From NCBI GenBank assembly GCA_032622095.1, contig CP136067.1, positions 128,251,030 through 128,315,029 on the forward strand: a stretch of DNA of 64,000 nucleotides, given 5' to 3'. Under the pieces are notes generated by a model that was given only the letters and a program-made list of their open reading frames with translations, had not been told where the DNA came from and did no database searches. The stretch comes from Siphonodentalium dalli (Eukaryota > Mollusca > Scaphopoda > Gadilida > Siphonodentaliidae). A program made the translations under genes and the position numbers. This document shows positions 1 to 7,899 of this stretch, in pieces; the first letter of the stretch is position 1, and each line of letters opens with the position of its first letter.

Positions 1-53
1 TATTATCTACATGTATATCACGTGATGATCTCGGTGGGGTAGCTTCAGTCTTG

Positions 54-168
54 AATGTTAAAGTGACACTAGGCTCTCAATGGGGATGATTATTAAAGTG
101 ACACTCACTATGGATGAATGTTAAAGTAACACATGGCGCACACTGTGGGATAATGTTAAAGTGACACT
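54..168. repeat. Iteron-like direct repeats, left arm
   Basis: Four copies of a 14-17 bp repeat reading TTAAAGTGACACT (one variant TTAAAGTAACACA) start near 57, 94, 119 and 154 with spacings of about 25-37 bp. They mirror the right-arm set at 6609-6723. Evenly spaced direct repeats at the outer end of a replicon-like element resemble initiator-binding iterons, but no initiator protein is seen, so the function is inference. Confidence 0.7.
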
Positions 169-175
169 CGCATTG

Positions 176-320
176 AAAACTTCAAAAATTTCAAAAATTT
201 CAAAAAGTTCAAAAATTTCAAAAAGTTCAAAAATTTCAAAAAGTTCAAAAAGTTCAAAAAGTTCAAAAATTTCAAAAATTTCAAAAATTTCAAAAATTTC
301 ACAAATTTCAAAAAATTTCA
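176..320. repeat. 10-bp AT-rich tandem array, left arm
   Basis: About 14 units of a 10-bp motif of the form TTCAAAAATT or TTCAAAAAGT. It mirrors 6462-6600 but with a different unit order and number, as expected for fast-evolving short tandem repeats. The open frame across it (Phe-Glu-Ile/Leu repeats) is an artefact of the repeat. Confidence 0.85.
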
Positions 321-484
321 AAAATTAAACAAAATTCAGGATTTAGTCAAAAATATGGCTTGTTACCATTCATCGGAAAGCTATGGGGGTACGGTGGTGA
401 GCGCCACCGAAAACAGCAAGTGAGCGAGGGAAAAAAGAGAAAAATAACATGACAAGTGGTACATAGTACAATTTATTATATTAA

Positions 485-2248
485 CTATTCACTGTCACTT
501 TCGTCCGAATTGTCATCACTTTCGTCAGATGTGTCATTTGTTTCGTCCATGAACTTTTCTAGCAATGGTCTGTACTTTAATATTGACATTTTCACTGCAT
601 CACGATCTTCAAAACCATTCTTCATATATTTCTCCACTTTATCCATGACACTGTTGTGCAGAGTACCATTGCGCAGCCACATATTCTTTATTATTGTCCA
701 AGCATAAACATTCATAAATAGCCTCATGCCTTCAGTTTTAAGATCTGTACTTTTAAGGTCCTTGTCAGCTTGTACTTTTGCCTCTTTTTCTGTCGAGCCA
801 TTTTCCATATACGTTTCCACGTTATCACTCCATGCTTCTTGTGCTTTATCTCTACTCTCATCACACAAACTTTTGAAGTATTCATCTTCATTCGATTTAA
901 TTTTCTTATTCTGACTATCATCCGTGTCTTCAGTTAATTTTCGTTTTAACTTATTTTCTTGACACCAGTTTTTTACGTGTCTCTGGACATCATGCTGATC
1001 TTCGAACAAAAGCCCACAGTCATTGCAAGGGTACGACATGTCTTCTCGAATGCCTATGTTTTTATGGTTTTCTTTATTAATTTCATTGATCTCACCAGGT
1101 GTCCTTATGTCCTTAGTATAGCCATTATGTTGACCCTGGGGCACAATATAATTATATGTCATGCACTCCCGTTGACCAGGGAGATCTCTGTCATCATATT
1201 TCATCTCATTCCGTTGATCCGGGCTATTGTTGTCATCACATTTCACCACATTCTGTTCATCTGGGTGCGCGCTGTCCTTATGGAGATTATATTTCATGCC
1301 ATTCCATTCACCCATATGTTGGTTCGTGTCCTCTTTTAGCACATTCTGTCGCAGCCGTAATGTGTCCGGGGTTGCGGCTTTTAAATCCACCAGTAGGTAA
1401 CCGTACGGTTCACTCGTCGCTTCCGAAAACTCTCGCATCATACGTTGAGGGCATTCAGGATACATCTGTCTTGATAATGTTGAAATTAAACCCTTGTCAA
1501 TTGGATTATTGAACAATACCAAATATTGACAATTTCGTCGTTGCGTCGGATCTTTGTTGTAGTAGAAATTCTGGTTCAAACTTATCAAAGATAAGTTCAA
1601 ATGGTGACTTCCTTCGGAATGTAAATCATTAACTCTCTGGTCTTTTGATGAAGTTTGCATCAAGTCATCGAGTACAACTAGATTTTTATACTGGGGGTTG
1701 ATAAGAGAATCCAAGTTTGCTGGTATTCCCCGTATAAAGTTGACCTGAGGGGTGACGGTATACTTTATGTCATCATATAGGGGCTGCCAATATTTATAAA
1801 ACCATATTATTCTGTCAGGTGCGGGTGATATTTTTGAGGCAGACTTTTGTAGCAAGGTTTTCACGAAGTATGTCTTCCCACTAGATGTCGGTCCACTTAC
1901 GCATGCTGTGAATGGATGCTTGAAAATAAAATCTGCTTGGACATTAGCCATTGGATCATCAAAGCAGGATGTTATGTCGCTTTGTTGCTGTTTCCCCCGC
2001 TGGTGTTGTTGTTGTTGTTGTTGTTGTTGTTGTGGATGTTGTTGTTGTTGTTGTGGTTGTGGTTGTTGTGGTTGTTGTTGTTGTGGTTGTTGTTGTTGCT
2101 GACGATGCTGCTGTTGTTGCTGTTGTTGTTGTTGTGGCTGATGATGATGCTGTTGTTGTTCTGAAGGCGTGTGTTTAACTTTGATATGACGCTTCAAACT
2201 ATCTTGCCAAGCATAGGCACTTAAACACTCTTCACACTTATACTTCAT
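485..2248 (-). CDS. Zinc finger-polyQ-P-loop ATPase (A32/FtsK-like), left-arm copy
   Basis: 587 residues. Residues 4-25 form a C2H2 finger (CEEC..., His-x4-His), followed to about residue 90 by a Gln-rich tract. A P-loop NTPase domain spans roughly 105-310, with Walker A GPTSSGKT, Walker B VVLDDLM and a following region ending in LLVDLK. About 330-410 there are degenerate ~15-residue repeats (MKYNLHKD, VKCDDNNS, MKYDDRDL, MTYNYIVP). A second finger of CCHC form (CNDC...HVKNWC) follows, then a charged region and an acidic Asp/Glu/Ser tail. The fold resembles A32-like packaging ATPases of DNA viruses and Polinton-like elements (family inference; not searched). The start ATG lies about 50 bp downstream of a TATA box and an AATAAA follows the stop. 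It differs from the right copy mainly in polyQ length and a few residues. Confidence 0.8.
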   Translation of the reverse strand: MKYKCEECLSAYAWQDSLKRHIKVKHTPSEQQQHHHQPQQQQQQQQQHRQQQQQPQQQQPQQPQPQQQQQHPQQQQQQQQQHQRGKQQQSDITSCFDDPMANVQADFIFKHPFTACVSGPTSSGKTYFVKTLLQKSASKISPAPDRIIWFYKYWQPLYDDIKYTVTPQVNFIRGIPANLDSLINPQYKNLVVLDDLMQTSSKDQRVNDLHSEGSHHLNLSLISLNQNFYYNKDPTQRRNCQYLVLFNNPIDKGLISTLSRQMYPECPQRMMREFSEATSEPYGYLLVDLKAATPDTLRLRQNVLKEDTNQHMGEWNGMKYNLHKDSAHPDEQNVVKCDDNNSPDQRNEMKYDDRDLPGQRECMTYNYIVPQGQHNGYTKDIRTPGEINEINKENHKNIGIREDMSYPCNDCGLLFEDQHDVQRHVKNWCQENKLKRKLTEDTDDSQNKKIKSNEDEYFKSLCDESRDKAQEAWSDNVETYMENGSTEKEAKVQADKDLKSTDLKTEGMRLFMNVYAWTIIKNMWLRNGTLHNSVMDKVEKYMKNGFEDRDAVKMSILKYRPLLEKFMDETNDTSDESDDNSDESDSE

Positions 2249-2336
2249 TTTCCTATATAATCAGTGAAATCGATCGTTCTTCTATACACCTATATTTATA
2301 TAGAACAGAAACAAGGGAAAGTGGTGGACTAGTTCA
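2249..2336 (-). promoter_or_regulatory. Promoter between the two left-arm ORFs
   Basis: Mirror of 4432-4519. On the minus strand a TATATAAATATA stretch (about 2293-2306) stands ~50 bp before the ATPase ATG, and the spacer is only 88 bp. A core promoter for the ATPase gene is inferred from TATA position. Confidence 0.5.
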
Positions 2337-2759
2337 CTAGTTCAGGCTGTCATTCACAACGTCTCTTCGTGTTGTTTGTACTGGATACAAATTTATCACA
2401 TTGGCTACAATACAACCTACCCATCCAAATGTCAATGCAATTATGAGTGATTTCAACATGCACACTCTATTATATAGATATGTGTAACCTGGTGACATGA
2501 TGAAATCCATTGTGTACTGAGTTGACCTCCGGCTTCGTGCCGATTGGGTACTGAGCTGACCAATGACTGCTTTGTATCTTTTGACATATAAGTCTTTACT
2601 TTTCTTACGCCGGAGGTGTTGTTGTTGTTGTTGTTGTTGTTGTTGCGGCGGCGGCGGCGGCTGATGGTGCTGTTGTTGTTGTTGTTGTTGTTGTGGCTGC
2701 TGTTGTGGAGTTATTGTTCTTAGGTAAAAATGATGATACCCACCCTGTTTGCCCCCCAC
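2337..2759 (-). CDS. PolyQ/basic protein with one membrane span, left-arm copy
   Basis: 140 residues counted from a GTG codon at 2759; no ATG precedes it. It has an N-terminal Gln/Pro/His-rich tract, a basic segment (LRRKKSKDLYVKRYK) and one hydrophobic span near residues 108-128 (KSLIIALTFGWVGCIVANVI). The frame stays open upstream of the GTG through a Cys-rich stretch (YCRECRSC) to a TAA, so the true start may be a spliced exon or a non-AUG codon. It is preserved in both arms with one Gln difference, supporting coding function. I do not recognise the family; a small virion or membrane protein is possible but unproven. Confidence 0.55.
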   Translation of the reverse strand: MGGKQGGYHHFYLRTITPQQQPQQQQQQQQHHQPPPPPQQQQQQQQQHLRRKKSKDLYVKRYKAVIGQLSTQSARSRRSTQYTMDFIMSPGYTYLYNRVCMLKSLIIALTFGWVGCIVANVINLYPVQTTRRDVVNDSLN

Positions 2760-2925
2760 CAGATCAGGAACGATAACTCTATCCGAAGTACACGACCTAC
2801 ATTCTCTGCAGTACTGCTGTTGGTGTTAGTCTAGACAGTTTGACCTATATTCTCCGCCCACGCGTCGGTTTATTTGTATACCGGTTGGGCATGTCCAAAC
2901 AATTTCAAAAAACTTAAAAAATTAA
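2760..2925 (-). promoter_or_regulatory. Leader module upstream of the left-arm gene pair
   Basis: Mirror of 3866-4011. It contains ACCGACGCGTGGGCGG and ATAGAGTTATCGTTCCTGAT on the minus strand. The same module recurs in decayed form at 6820-6960. Its place before the gene pair suggests a promoter/leader, but no strong TATA is evident. Confidence 0.45.
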
Positions 2926-3077
2926 ACAAAATTCAGGATTTAGTCAAAAATATGGCTTGTTGCCATTCATCGGAAAGCTATGGGGGTACGGTGGTGAGCG
3001 CCACCGAAAAAAGCAAGTGAGCGAGGGGAAAAAGAGAAAAATAACATGAAATGTGGTACATACTACAATTTATTATA
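2926..3077 (+). repeat. Inverted copy of the 3' UTR module
   Basis: This is the reverse complement of the 3' UTR module at 3694-3845, and related to the one after the ATPase stop at 6302-6460. It includes the CGGTGGTGAGCGCCACCG stem-loop and ends at 3077, where the palindrome gives way to unique loop sequence. Confidence 0.75.
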
Positions 3078-3267
3078 CTGAAGTAGTAATTTTTATAGGC
3101 GCCAAATTACCATCCAAGACGTATACCCTTATAAACTGCGGGTCAGTCCTAGTAACGCGCACGTCAACGCCGCCGGCGGCTGTTGTTGTTGTAGTTGTTG
3201 TTGCTGTTGATACAAATGTCAATGCAATTATGAGTGATTTCAATATGCACACTGAACTTTAGCCATA
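3078..3267 (+). other. Loop of the palindrome with rearranged arm fragment
   Basis: Not paired with the other side. Positions about 3208-3255 (AATGTCAATGCAATTATGAG and flanks) repeat 2425-2467, an antisense piece of the membrane-protein gene, next to a short GTTGTT repeat at 3179-3208 resembling its polyQ tract. The loop therefore includes a scrambled fragment of arm sequence followed by the start of the small basic ORF. Confidence 0.6.
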
Positions 3268-3489
3268 ATGGGGACTCCGTACTATTATGACTTTGATCTT
3301 AAAAAATATGTACCCTACGATGACTCGAAGTACCTACCCGAGACTGAAGCGAAACCTGAAAAACTTATAAGGAAAGCCGCAGCTAAGAAGATAAAAGTTA
3401 AAGAGATAAAAGGAGGAAGAGCGAAGAAGACAAACATTGGAAAAGTTAAAAAGGAAACTCCAAACGACATATTCACTGAACTAAAATGA
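3268..3489 (+). CDS. Small basic Lys/Arg-rich protein in the palindrome loop
   Basis: 73 residues beginning MGTPYYYDFDLKKYVPYDD. The second half is very basic (about residues 35-65, e.g. AAAKKIKVKEIKGGRAKK). The composition and aromatic N-terminus recall small DNA-condensing core proteins of adenovirus-like particles, but this is resemblance only. Its stop overlaps the next ATG in ATGA (3486-3489), an arrangement typical of compact viral genomes and rare between animal genes. It is single copy in the window. Family unrecognised. Confidence 0.5.
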   Translation: MGTPYYYDFDLKKYVPYDDSKYLPETEAKPEKLIRKAAAKKIKVKEIKGGRAKKTNIGKVKKETPNDIFTELK

Positions 3490-3689
3490 GTAATTTACCT
3501 AAATTTTCGAAGGCTATTGAAAGGCCGGTGGATAAAGTGGACAAATATATGAAGAATGGTTTTGAAGATAGTGATGCAGTGAAAATGTCAATATTAAAGT
3601 ACAGACCATTGCTAGAAAAGTTCATGGACGAAAACAATGACACATCTGACGAAAGTGATGACAATTCGGACGAAAGTGACAGTGAATAG
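3486..3689 (+). CDS. Short paralogue of the ATPase C-terminal tail
   Basis: 67 residues. After a distinct first 14 residues (MSNLPKFSKAIERP), about 52 residues match the last part of the arm ATPases (DKVxKYMKNGFEDxDAVKMS... to the acidic tail) with about three substitutions and no frame break. It starts within the ATGA overlap with the upstream basic ORF and is followed by the same 3' UTR module and AATAAA (3697-3702). Retention of frame suggests the acidic C-terminal module works alone, or that it is a recent truncation. Confidence 0.55.
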   Translation: MSNLPKFSKAIERPVDKVDKYMKNGFEDSDAVKMSILKYRPLLEKFMDENNDTSDESDDNSDESDSE

Positions 3690-3865
3690 TTAATATAATA
3701 AATTGTAGTATGTACCACATTTCATGTTATTTTTCTCTTTTTCCCCTCGCTCACTTGCTTTTTTCGGTGGCGCTCACCACCGTACCCCCATAGCTTTCCG
3801 ATGAATGGCAACAAGCCATATTTTTGACTAAATCCTGAATTTTGTTTAATTTTTTAAGTTTTTTG
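3690..3865 (+). promoter_or_regulatory. 3' UTR module after the truncated paralogue
   Basis: Contains AATAAA at 3697-3702 and a stem-loop CGGTGGCGCTCACCACCG near 3764-3781. It is a direct-orientation copy of 6302-6460, so the same tail occurs twice on the plus strand, and its inner part is also the start of the palindrome arm. Confidence 0.6.
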
Positions 3866-4011
3866 AAATTGTTTGGACCTGCCCAACCGGTATACAAATA
3901 AACCGACGCGTGGGCGGAGAATATAGGTCAAACTGTCTAGACTAACACCAACAGCAGTACTGCAGAGAATGTAGGTCGTGTACTTCGGATAGAGTTATCG
4001 TTCCTGATCTG
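3866..4011 (+). promoter_or_regulatory. Leader module upstream of the right-arm gene pair
   Basis: Begins with GTTTGGACCTGCCCAACCGG and runs through ACCGACGCGTGGGCGG and ATAGAGTTATCGTTCCTGAT. It is shared with the left arm and with the decayed copy at 6820-6960. It lies immediately after the 3' UTR module, so gene cassettes abut head to tail. Confidence 0.5.
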
Positions 4012-4431
4012 GTGGGGGGCAAACAGGGTGGGTATCATCATTTTTACCTAAGAACAATAACTCCACAACAGCAGCCACAACAACAACAACAACAACAGCA
4101 CCATCAGCCGCCGCCGCCGCCGCAACAACAACAACAACAACAACAACAACACCTCCGGCGTAAGAAAAGTAAAGACTTATATGTCAAAAGATACAAAGCA
4201 GTCATTGGTCAGCTCAGTACCCAATCGGCACGAAGCCGGAGGTCAACTCAGTACACAATGGATTTCATCATGTCACCAGGTTACACATATCTATATAATA
4301 GAGTGTGCATGTTGAAATCACTCATAATTGCATTGACATTTGGATGGGTAGGTTGTATTGTAGCCAATGTGATAAATTTGTATCCAGTACAAACAACACG
4401 AAGAGACGTTGTGAATGACAGCCTGAACTAG
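4012..4431 (+). CDS. PolyQ/basic protein with one membrane span, right-arm copy
   Basis: 139 residues from a GTG at 4012, one Gln shorter than the left-arm copy in the polyQ tract. It has the same Gln/Pro tract, basic segment and hydrophobic span near 107-127. Reading upstream the frame is open from about 3950 (HQQQYCRECRSC...) without an ATG, so initiation is uncertain. It is followed after 88 bp by the ATPase gene, presumably functionally linked. No recognised domain. Confidence 0.55.
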   Translation: MGGKQGGYHHFYLRTITPQQQPQQQQQQQHHQPPPPPQQQQQQQQQHLRRKKSKDLYVKRYKAVIGQLSTQSARSRRSTQYTMDFIMSPGYTYLYNRVCMLKSLIIALTFGWVGCIVANVINLYPVQTTRRDVVNDSLN

Positions 4432-4519
4432 TGAACTAGTCCACCACTTTTCCTTGTTTCTGTTCTATATAAATATAGGTGTATAGAAGAACGATCGATT
4501 TCACTGATTATATAGGAAA
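4432..4519 (+). promoter_or_regulatory. TATA promoter of the right-arm ATPase gene
   Basis: TATATAAATATA at about 4465-4476 lies some 45-50 bp before the ATG at 4520. This spacer is conserved in both arms. Core promoter role inferred. Confidence 0.5.
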
Positions 4520-4746
4520 ATGAAGTATAAGTGTGAAGAGTGTTTAAGTGCCTATGCTTGGCAAGATAGTTTGAAGCGTCATATCAAAGTTAAACACACG
4601 CCTTCAGAACAACAACAGCATCATCATCAGCCACAACAACAAAAACAGCAACAACAGCAGCATCGTCAGCAGCATCGTCAGCAACAACAACAACCACAAC
4701 AACAACAACCACAACAACCACAACCACAACAACAACAACAACATCC

Positions 4747-4782
<36 letters not shown>

Positions 4783-6301
4783 CCAGCGGGGGAAACAGCA
4801 ACAAAGCGACATAACATCCTGCTTTGATGATCCAATGGCTAATGTCCAAGAAGATTTTATTTTCAAGCATCCATTCACGGCATGCGTAAGTGGACCGACA
4901 TCTAGTGGGAAGACATACTTCGTGAAAACCTTGCTACAAAAGTCTGCCTCAAAAATATCACCCGCACCTGACAGAATAATATGGTTTTATAAATATTGGC
5001 AGCCCCTATATGATGACATAAAGTATACCGTCACCCCTCAGGTCAACTTTATACGGGGAATACCAGCAAACTTGGATTCTCTTATCAACCCCCAGTATAA
5101 AAATCTAGTTGTACTCGATGACTTGATGCAAACTTCATCAAAAGACCAGAGAGTTAATGATTTACATTCCGAAGGAAGTCACCATTTGAACTTATCTTTG
5201 ATAAGTTTGAACCAGAATTTCTACTACAACAAAGATCCGACGCAACGACGAAATTGTCAATATTTGGTATTGTTCAATAATCCAATTGACAAGGGTTTAA
5301 TTTCAACATTATCAAGACAGATGTATCCTGAATGCCCTCAACGTATGATGCGAGAGTTTTCGGAAGCGACGAGTGAACCGTACGGTTACCTACTGGTGGA
5401 TTTAAAAGCCGCAACCCCGGACACATTACGGCTGCGACAGAATGTGCTAAAAGAGGACACGAACCAACATATGGGTGAATGGAATGGCATGAAATATAAT
5501 CTCCATAAGGACAGCGAGCACCCAGATGAACAGAATGTGGTGAAATGTGATGACAACAATAGCCCGGATCAACGGAATGAGATGAAATATGATGACATAG
5601 ATCTCCCTGGTCAACGGGAGTGCATGACATATAATTATATTGTGCCCCAGGGTCAACATAATGGCTATACTAAGGACATAAGGACACCTGGTGAGATCAA
5701 TGAAATTAATAAAGAAAACCATAAAAACATAGGCATTCGAGAAGACATGTCGTACCCTTGCAATGACTGTGGGCTTTTGTTCGAAGATCAGCATGATGTC
5801 CAGAGACACGTAAAAAACTGGTGTCAAGAAAATAAGTTAAAACGAAAATTAACTGAAGACACGGATGATAGTCAGAATAAGAAAATTAAATCGAATGAAG
5901 ATGAATACTTCAAAAGTTTGTGTGATGAGAGTAGAGATAAAGCACAAGAAGCATGGAGTGATAACGTGGAAACGTATATGGAAAATGGCTCGACAGAAAA
6001 AGAGGCAAAAGTACAAGCTGACAAGGACCTTAAAAGTACAGATCTTAAAACTGAAGGCATGAGGCTATTTATGAATGTTTATGCTTGGACAATAATAAAG
6101 AATATGTGGCTGCGCAATGGTACTCTGCACAACAGTGTCATGGATAAAGTGGAGAAATATATGAAGAATGGTTTTGAAGATCGTGATGCAGTGAAAATGT
6201 CAATATTAAAGTACAGACCATTGCTAGAAAAGTTCATGGACGAAACAAATGACACATCTGACGAAAGTGATGACAATTCGGACGAAAGTGACAGTGAATA
6301 G
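4520..6301 (+). CDS. Zinc finger-polyQ-P-loop ATPase (A32/FtsK-like), right-arm copy
   Basis: 593 residues with the same order as the left copy: N-terminal C2H2 finger, a longer Gln/His tract (about 30-95), Walker A GPTSSGKT near 130, Walker B VVLDDLM near 210, degenerate ~15-residue repeats around 335-415, a CCHC finger (CNDC...HVKNWC), and a charged tail ending DESDSE. Differences from the left copy include VQED for VQAD, KDSEH for KDSAH, DDID for DDRD, and about six extra residues in the polyQ tract. The ATG follows a TATA box by ~50 bp, and AATAAA (6309-6314) lies 8 nt past the TAG. An A32-like ATPase would pump DNA into a capsid; here the N-terminal fingers suggest DNA targeting. The family call rests on Walker motifs and spacing only. 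Confidence 0.8.
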
Positions 6302-6461
6302 TTAATATAATAAATTGTACTATGTACCACTTGTCATGTTATTTTTCTCTTTTTTCCCTCGCTCACTTGCTGTTTTCGGTGGCGCTCACCACCGTACCCC
6401 CATAGCTTTCCGATGAATGGTAACAAGCCATATTTTTGACTAAATCCTGAATTTTGTTTAA
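6302..6461 (+). promoter_or_regulatory. 3' UTR module of the right-arm ATPase gene
   Basis: AATAAA sits 8 nt after the stop. A CGGTGGCGCTCACCACCG stem-loop follows near 6378-6395. Conserved with 3690-3865 in direct orientation and with the left arm in inverted orientation. Confidence 0.55.
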
Positions 6462-6600
6462 TTTTTGAAGTTTTTTGAAATTTGTGAAATTTGTGAAATT
6501 TTTGAAATTTTTGAACTTTTTGAACTTTTTGAACTTTTTGAACTTTTTGAACTTTTTGAAATTTTTGAACTTTTTGAACTTTTTGAAATTTTTGAAGTTT
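6462..6600. repeat. 10-bp AT-rich tandem array, right arm
   Basis: Units such as TGAACTTTTT and TGAAATTTTT. Mirror of 176-320 but with different unit content, showing independent slippage in the two arms. Confidence 0.85.
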
Positions 6601-6608
6601 TCAATGCG

Positions 6609-6723
6609 AGTGTCACTTTAACATTATCCCACAGTGTGCGCCATGTGTTACTTTAACATTCATCCATAGTGAGTGTCACTTTAATAATCATCCCCATTGA
6701 GAGCCTAGTGTCACTTTAACATT
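6609..6723. repeat. Iteron-like direct repeats, right arm
   Basis: Four repeats of AGTGTCACTTTAACATT type at 6609-6625, 6645-6660 (GTTACTTTAACATT variant), 6672-6688 and 6707-6723. Mirror of 54-168. Confidence 0.7.
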
Positions 6724-6819
6724 CAAGACTGAAGCTACCCCACCGAGATCATCACGTGATATACATGTAGATAATATACCATTCATATGGAGAAGTCTGG
6801 ATATAACCAGCGGGTCATG

Positions 6820-6960
6820 TCCGGACATGTCCAACCGGTACAAATAGACCGACGCGTGGGCGGAGAATATAGGTCAAACTCCAACGGTAGTACTGCGGAG
6901 TAAAAGTCGGATAGAGTTATCGTTCCTGATTTGAGGCCAAACGGGCCCTGTATCATCACC
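6820..6960 (+). pseudogene. Decayed third copy of the leader module
   Basis: Matches 3880-4035 in direct orientation: CCAACCGGTA, GACCGACGCGTGGGCGG, AGAATATAGGTCAAACT, AGTACTGCGGAG, then GATAGAGTTATCGTTCCTGAT and a diverged start of the membrane-protein frame with small deletions and stops. It lies just after the outer repeats of the right arm, so element order repeats head to tail (leader-genes-tail-leader). The block also has a CATGTCCGGACATG palindrome just upstream (6817-6830). Confidence 0.7.
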
Positions 6961-7122
6961 CCTATACTGCATATCAGACTCACAAACGTTTGATATGTCA
7001 CCTCACACTCTTGTCTATACCGATATATACTTCGTTCCGCTATACTAAATCTATTTTCAATCAATTTCTTTCTATTATTCCATAAGAAAAAAAATTCTCA
7101 TTTTGATATATCTATCGATCCA
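6961..7122. other. Element-flanking AT-rich sequence
   Basis: I see no gene. Short minus-strand frames cross the junction of the decayed leader but have no domain. Confidence 0.4.
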
Positions 7123-7229
7123 GCCCACACTGTGAGTAGCTATAAGTAACATATATACCAACAATGATCTTCTAAAATTAGTATGAACTTACCTACCTAT
7201 TATTATGTTATCCTTCTCACAGTGTGGGC
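7123..7229. repeat. Small terminal-inverted-repeat element
   Basis: GCCCACACTGTGAG at 7123-7136 is the exact reverse complement of CTCACAGTGTGGGC at 7216-7229, enclosing 79 bp of AT-rich DNA. Size and structure fit a tiny MITE. Confidence 0.6.
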
Positions 7230-7735
7230 CTATTCACACGTAACCGGAAACGACCCCCATAAGCTTTATGCTTGATGTCGGATCCCCTCCATAAACCCAT
7301 ATTCATGATTCACATTTTGTAACATATATTGTATTGAATTATATCGAATAAATACTGTTTACACCAACGGCGCTAGTTTTGACATTTACACCACGTCCGT
7401 TAGACTCCTGGCATCATTCAGATGATTATGTTTAAGTTTGATGATAACTAGAAACTAAATAAATTATTATCAAATGTAGCCCCCCCCCCCCCCATCTCTC
7501 TCACAAAACGGCACAAATTGTGTGTCTTCACATCACACGATTCGATTTCTCGTAACATGGAAAAGAATATGTATCAATTTGGTCAACATCGGCGCTAAAA
7601 TATTTTTTATCAATGCTGGTGCTCCGATCCGCATCCGTGCACCCCTAACTCCAACTGTGCCATGTTTGCCATCTTTAAACCACTCCATTAGACTCCTCAT
7701 ATCATGGAGATGCTGTGCCCCTCCCCCTTAACCAC
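7230..7735. other. Intergenic, with poly-C tract
   Basis: No supported gene. A poly-C run lies at about 7480-7493. The 69-residue plus-strand frame here has no recognisable feature. Confidence 0.5.
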
Positions 7736-7832
7736 AGATAATGGTTCGTGTTAGAACGTGACGCTGATGTTGTCATGTGTGGTTACCACACATGACAACA
7801 CCAGCGTCACTTTCTAACACGAACCATTATCT
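7736..7832. repeat. Near-perfect 97-bp foldback
   Basis: AGATAATGGTTCGTGTTAGA on the left pairs with the complementary right arm ending AACCATTATCT; the arms meet at GGTTACC with essentially no loop. Only one or two mismatches. Foldback MITE. Confidence 0.8.
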
Positions 7833-7899
7833 TACTCCCAAAAAGTTACCCATGTTAGACCCCTTTGGTGCCATCACGATGGTCCCCGCCACAGTGAAA

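Larger units (their letters stand above)
1..6776. mobile_element. Giant palindromic virus-like element (two ~3.07 kb arms)
   Basis: Positions 1-3077 are the reverse complement of 3694-6776. At the inner edge 3061-3077 pairs with 3694-3710, and at the outer edge 1-10 pairs with 6767-6776, so the arms differ by about 6 bp in net length. The arms are very similar but not identical: the ATPase copies are 587 and 593 residues, with polyQ length changes and scattered substitutions. The left arm reaches the window edge, so the outer boundary is unseen. Each arm holds a polyQ/membrane ORF and a P-loop ATPase ORF transcribed outward. The 616-bp loop (3078-3693) holds extra ORFs and rearranged fragments of the arms. 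No transposase, integrase or polymerase is visible, so mobility is inferred from architecture. It could be an integrated virus-like element, a Polinton-like derivative, or a host-amplified palindrome. Confidence 0.8.

Noticed and set aside
121-321. Phe-Glu-Ile/Leu repeat ORF (also 6465-6656)
   Set aside because: It is only the translation of the 10-bp AT-rich array.
1908-2178. Poly-Leu, poly-Val and poly-Cys ORFs (also 4590-4878)
   Set aside because: They are the antisense frames of the ATPase polyQ tract.
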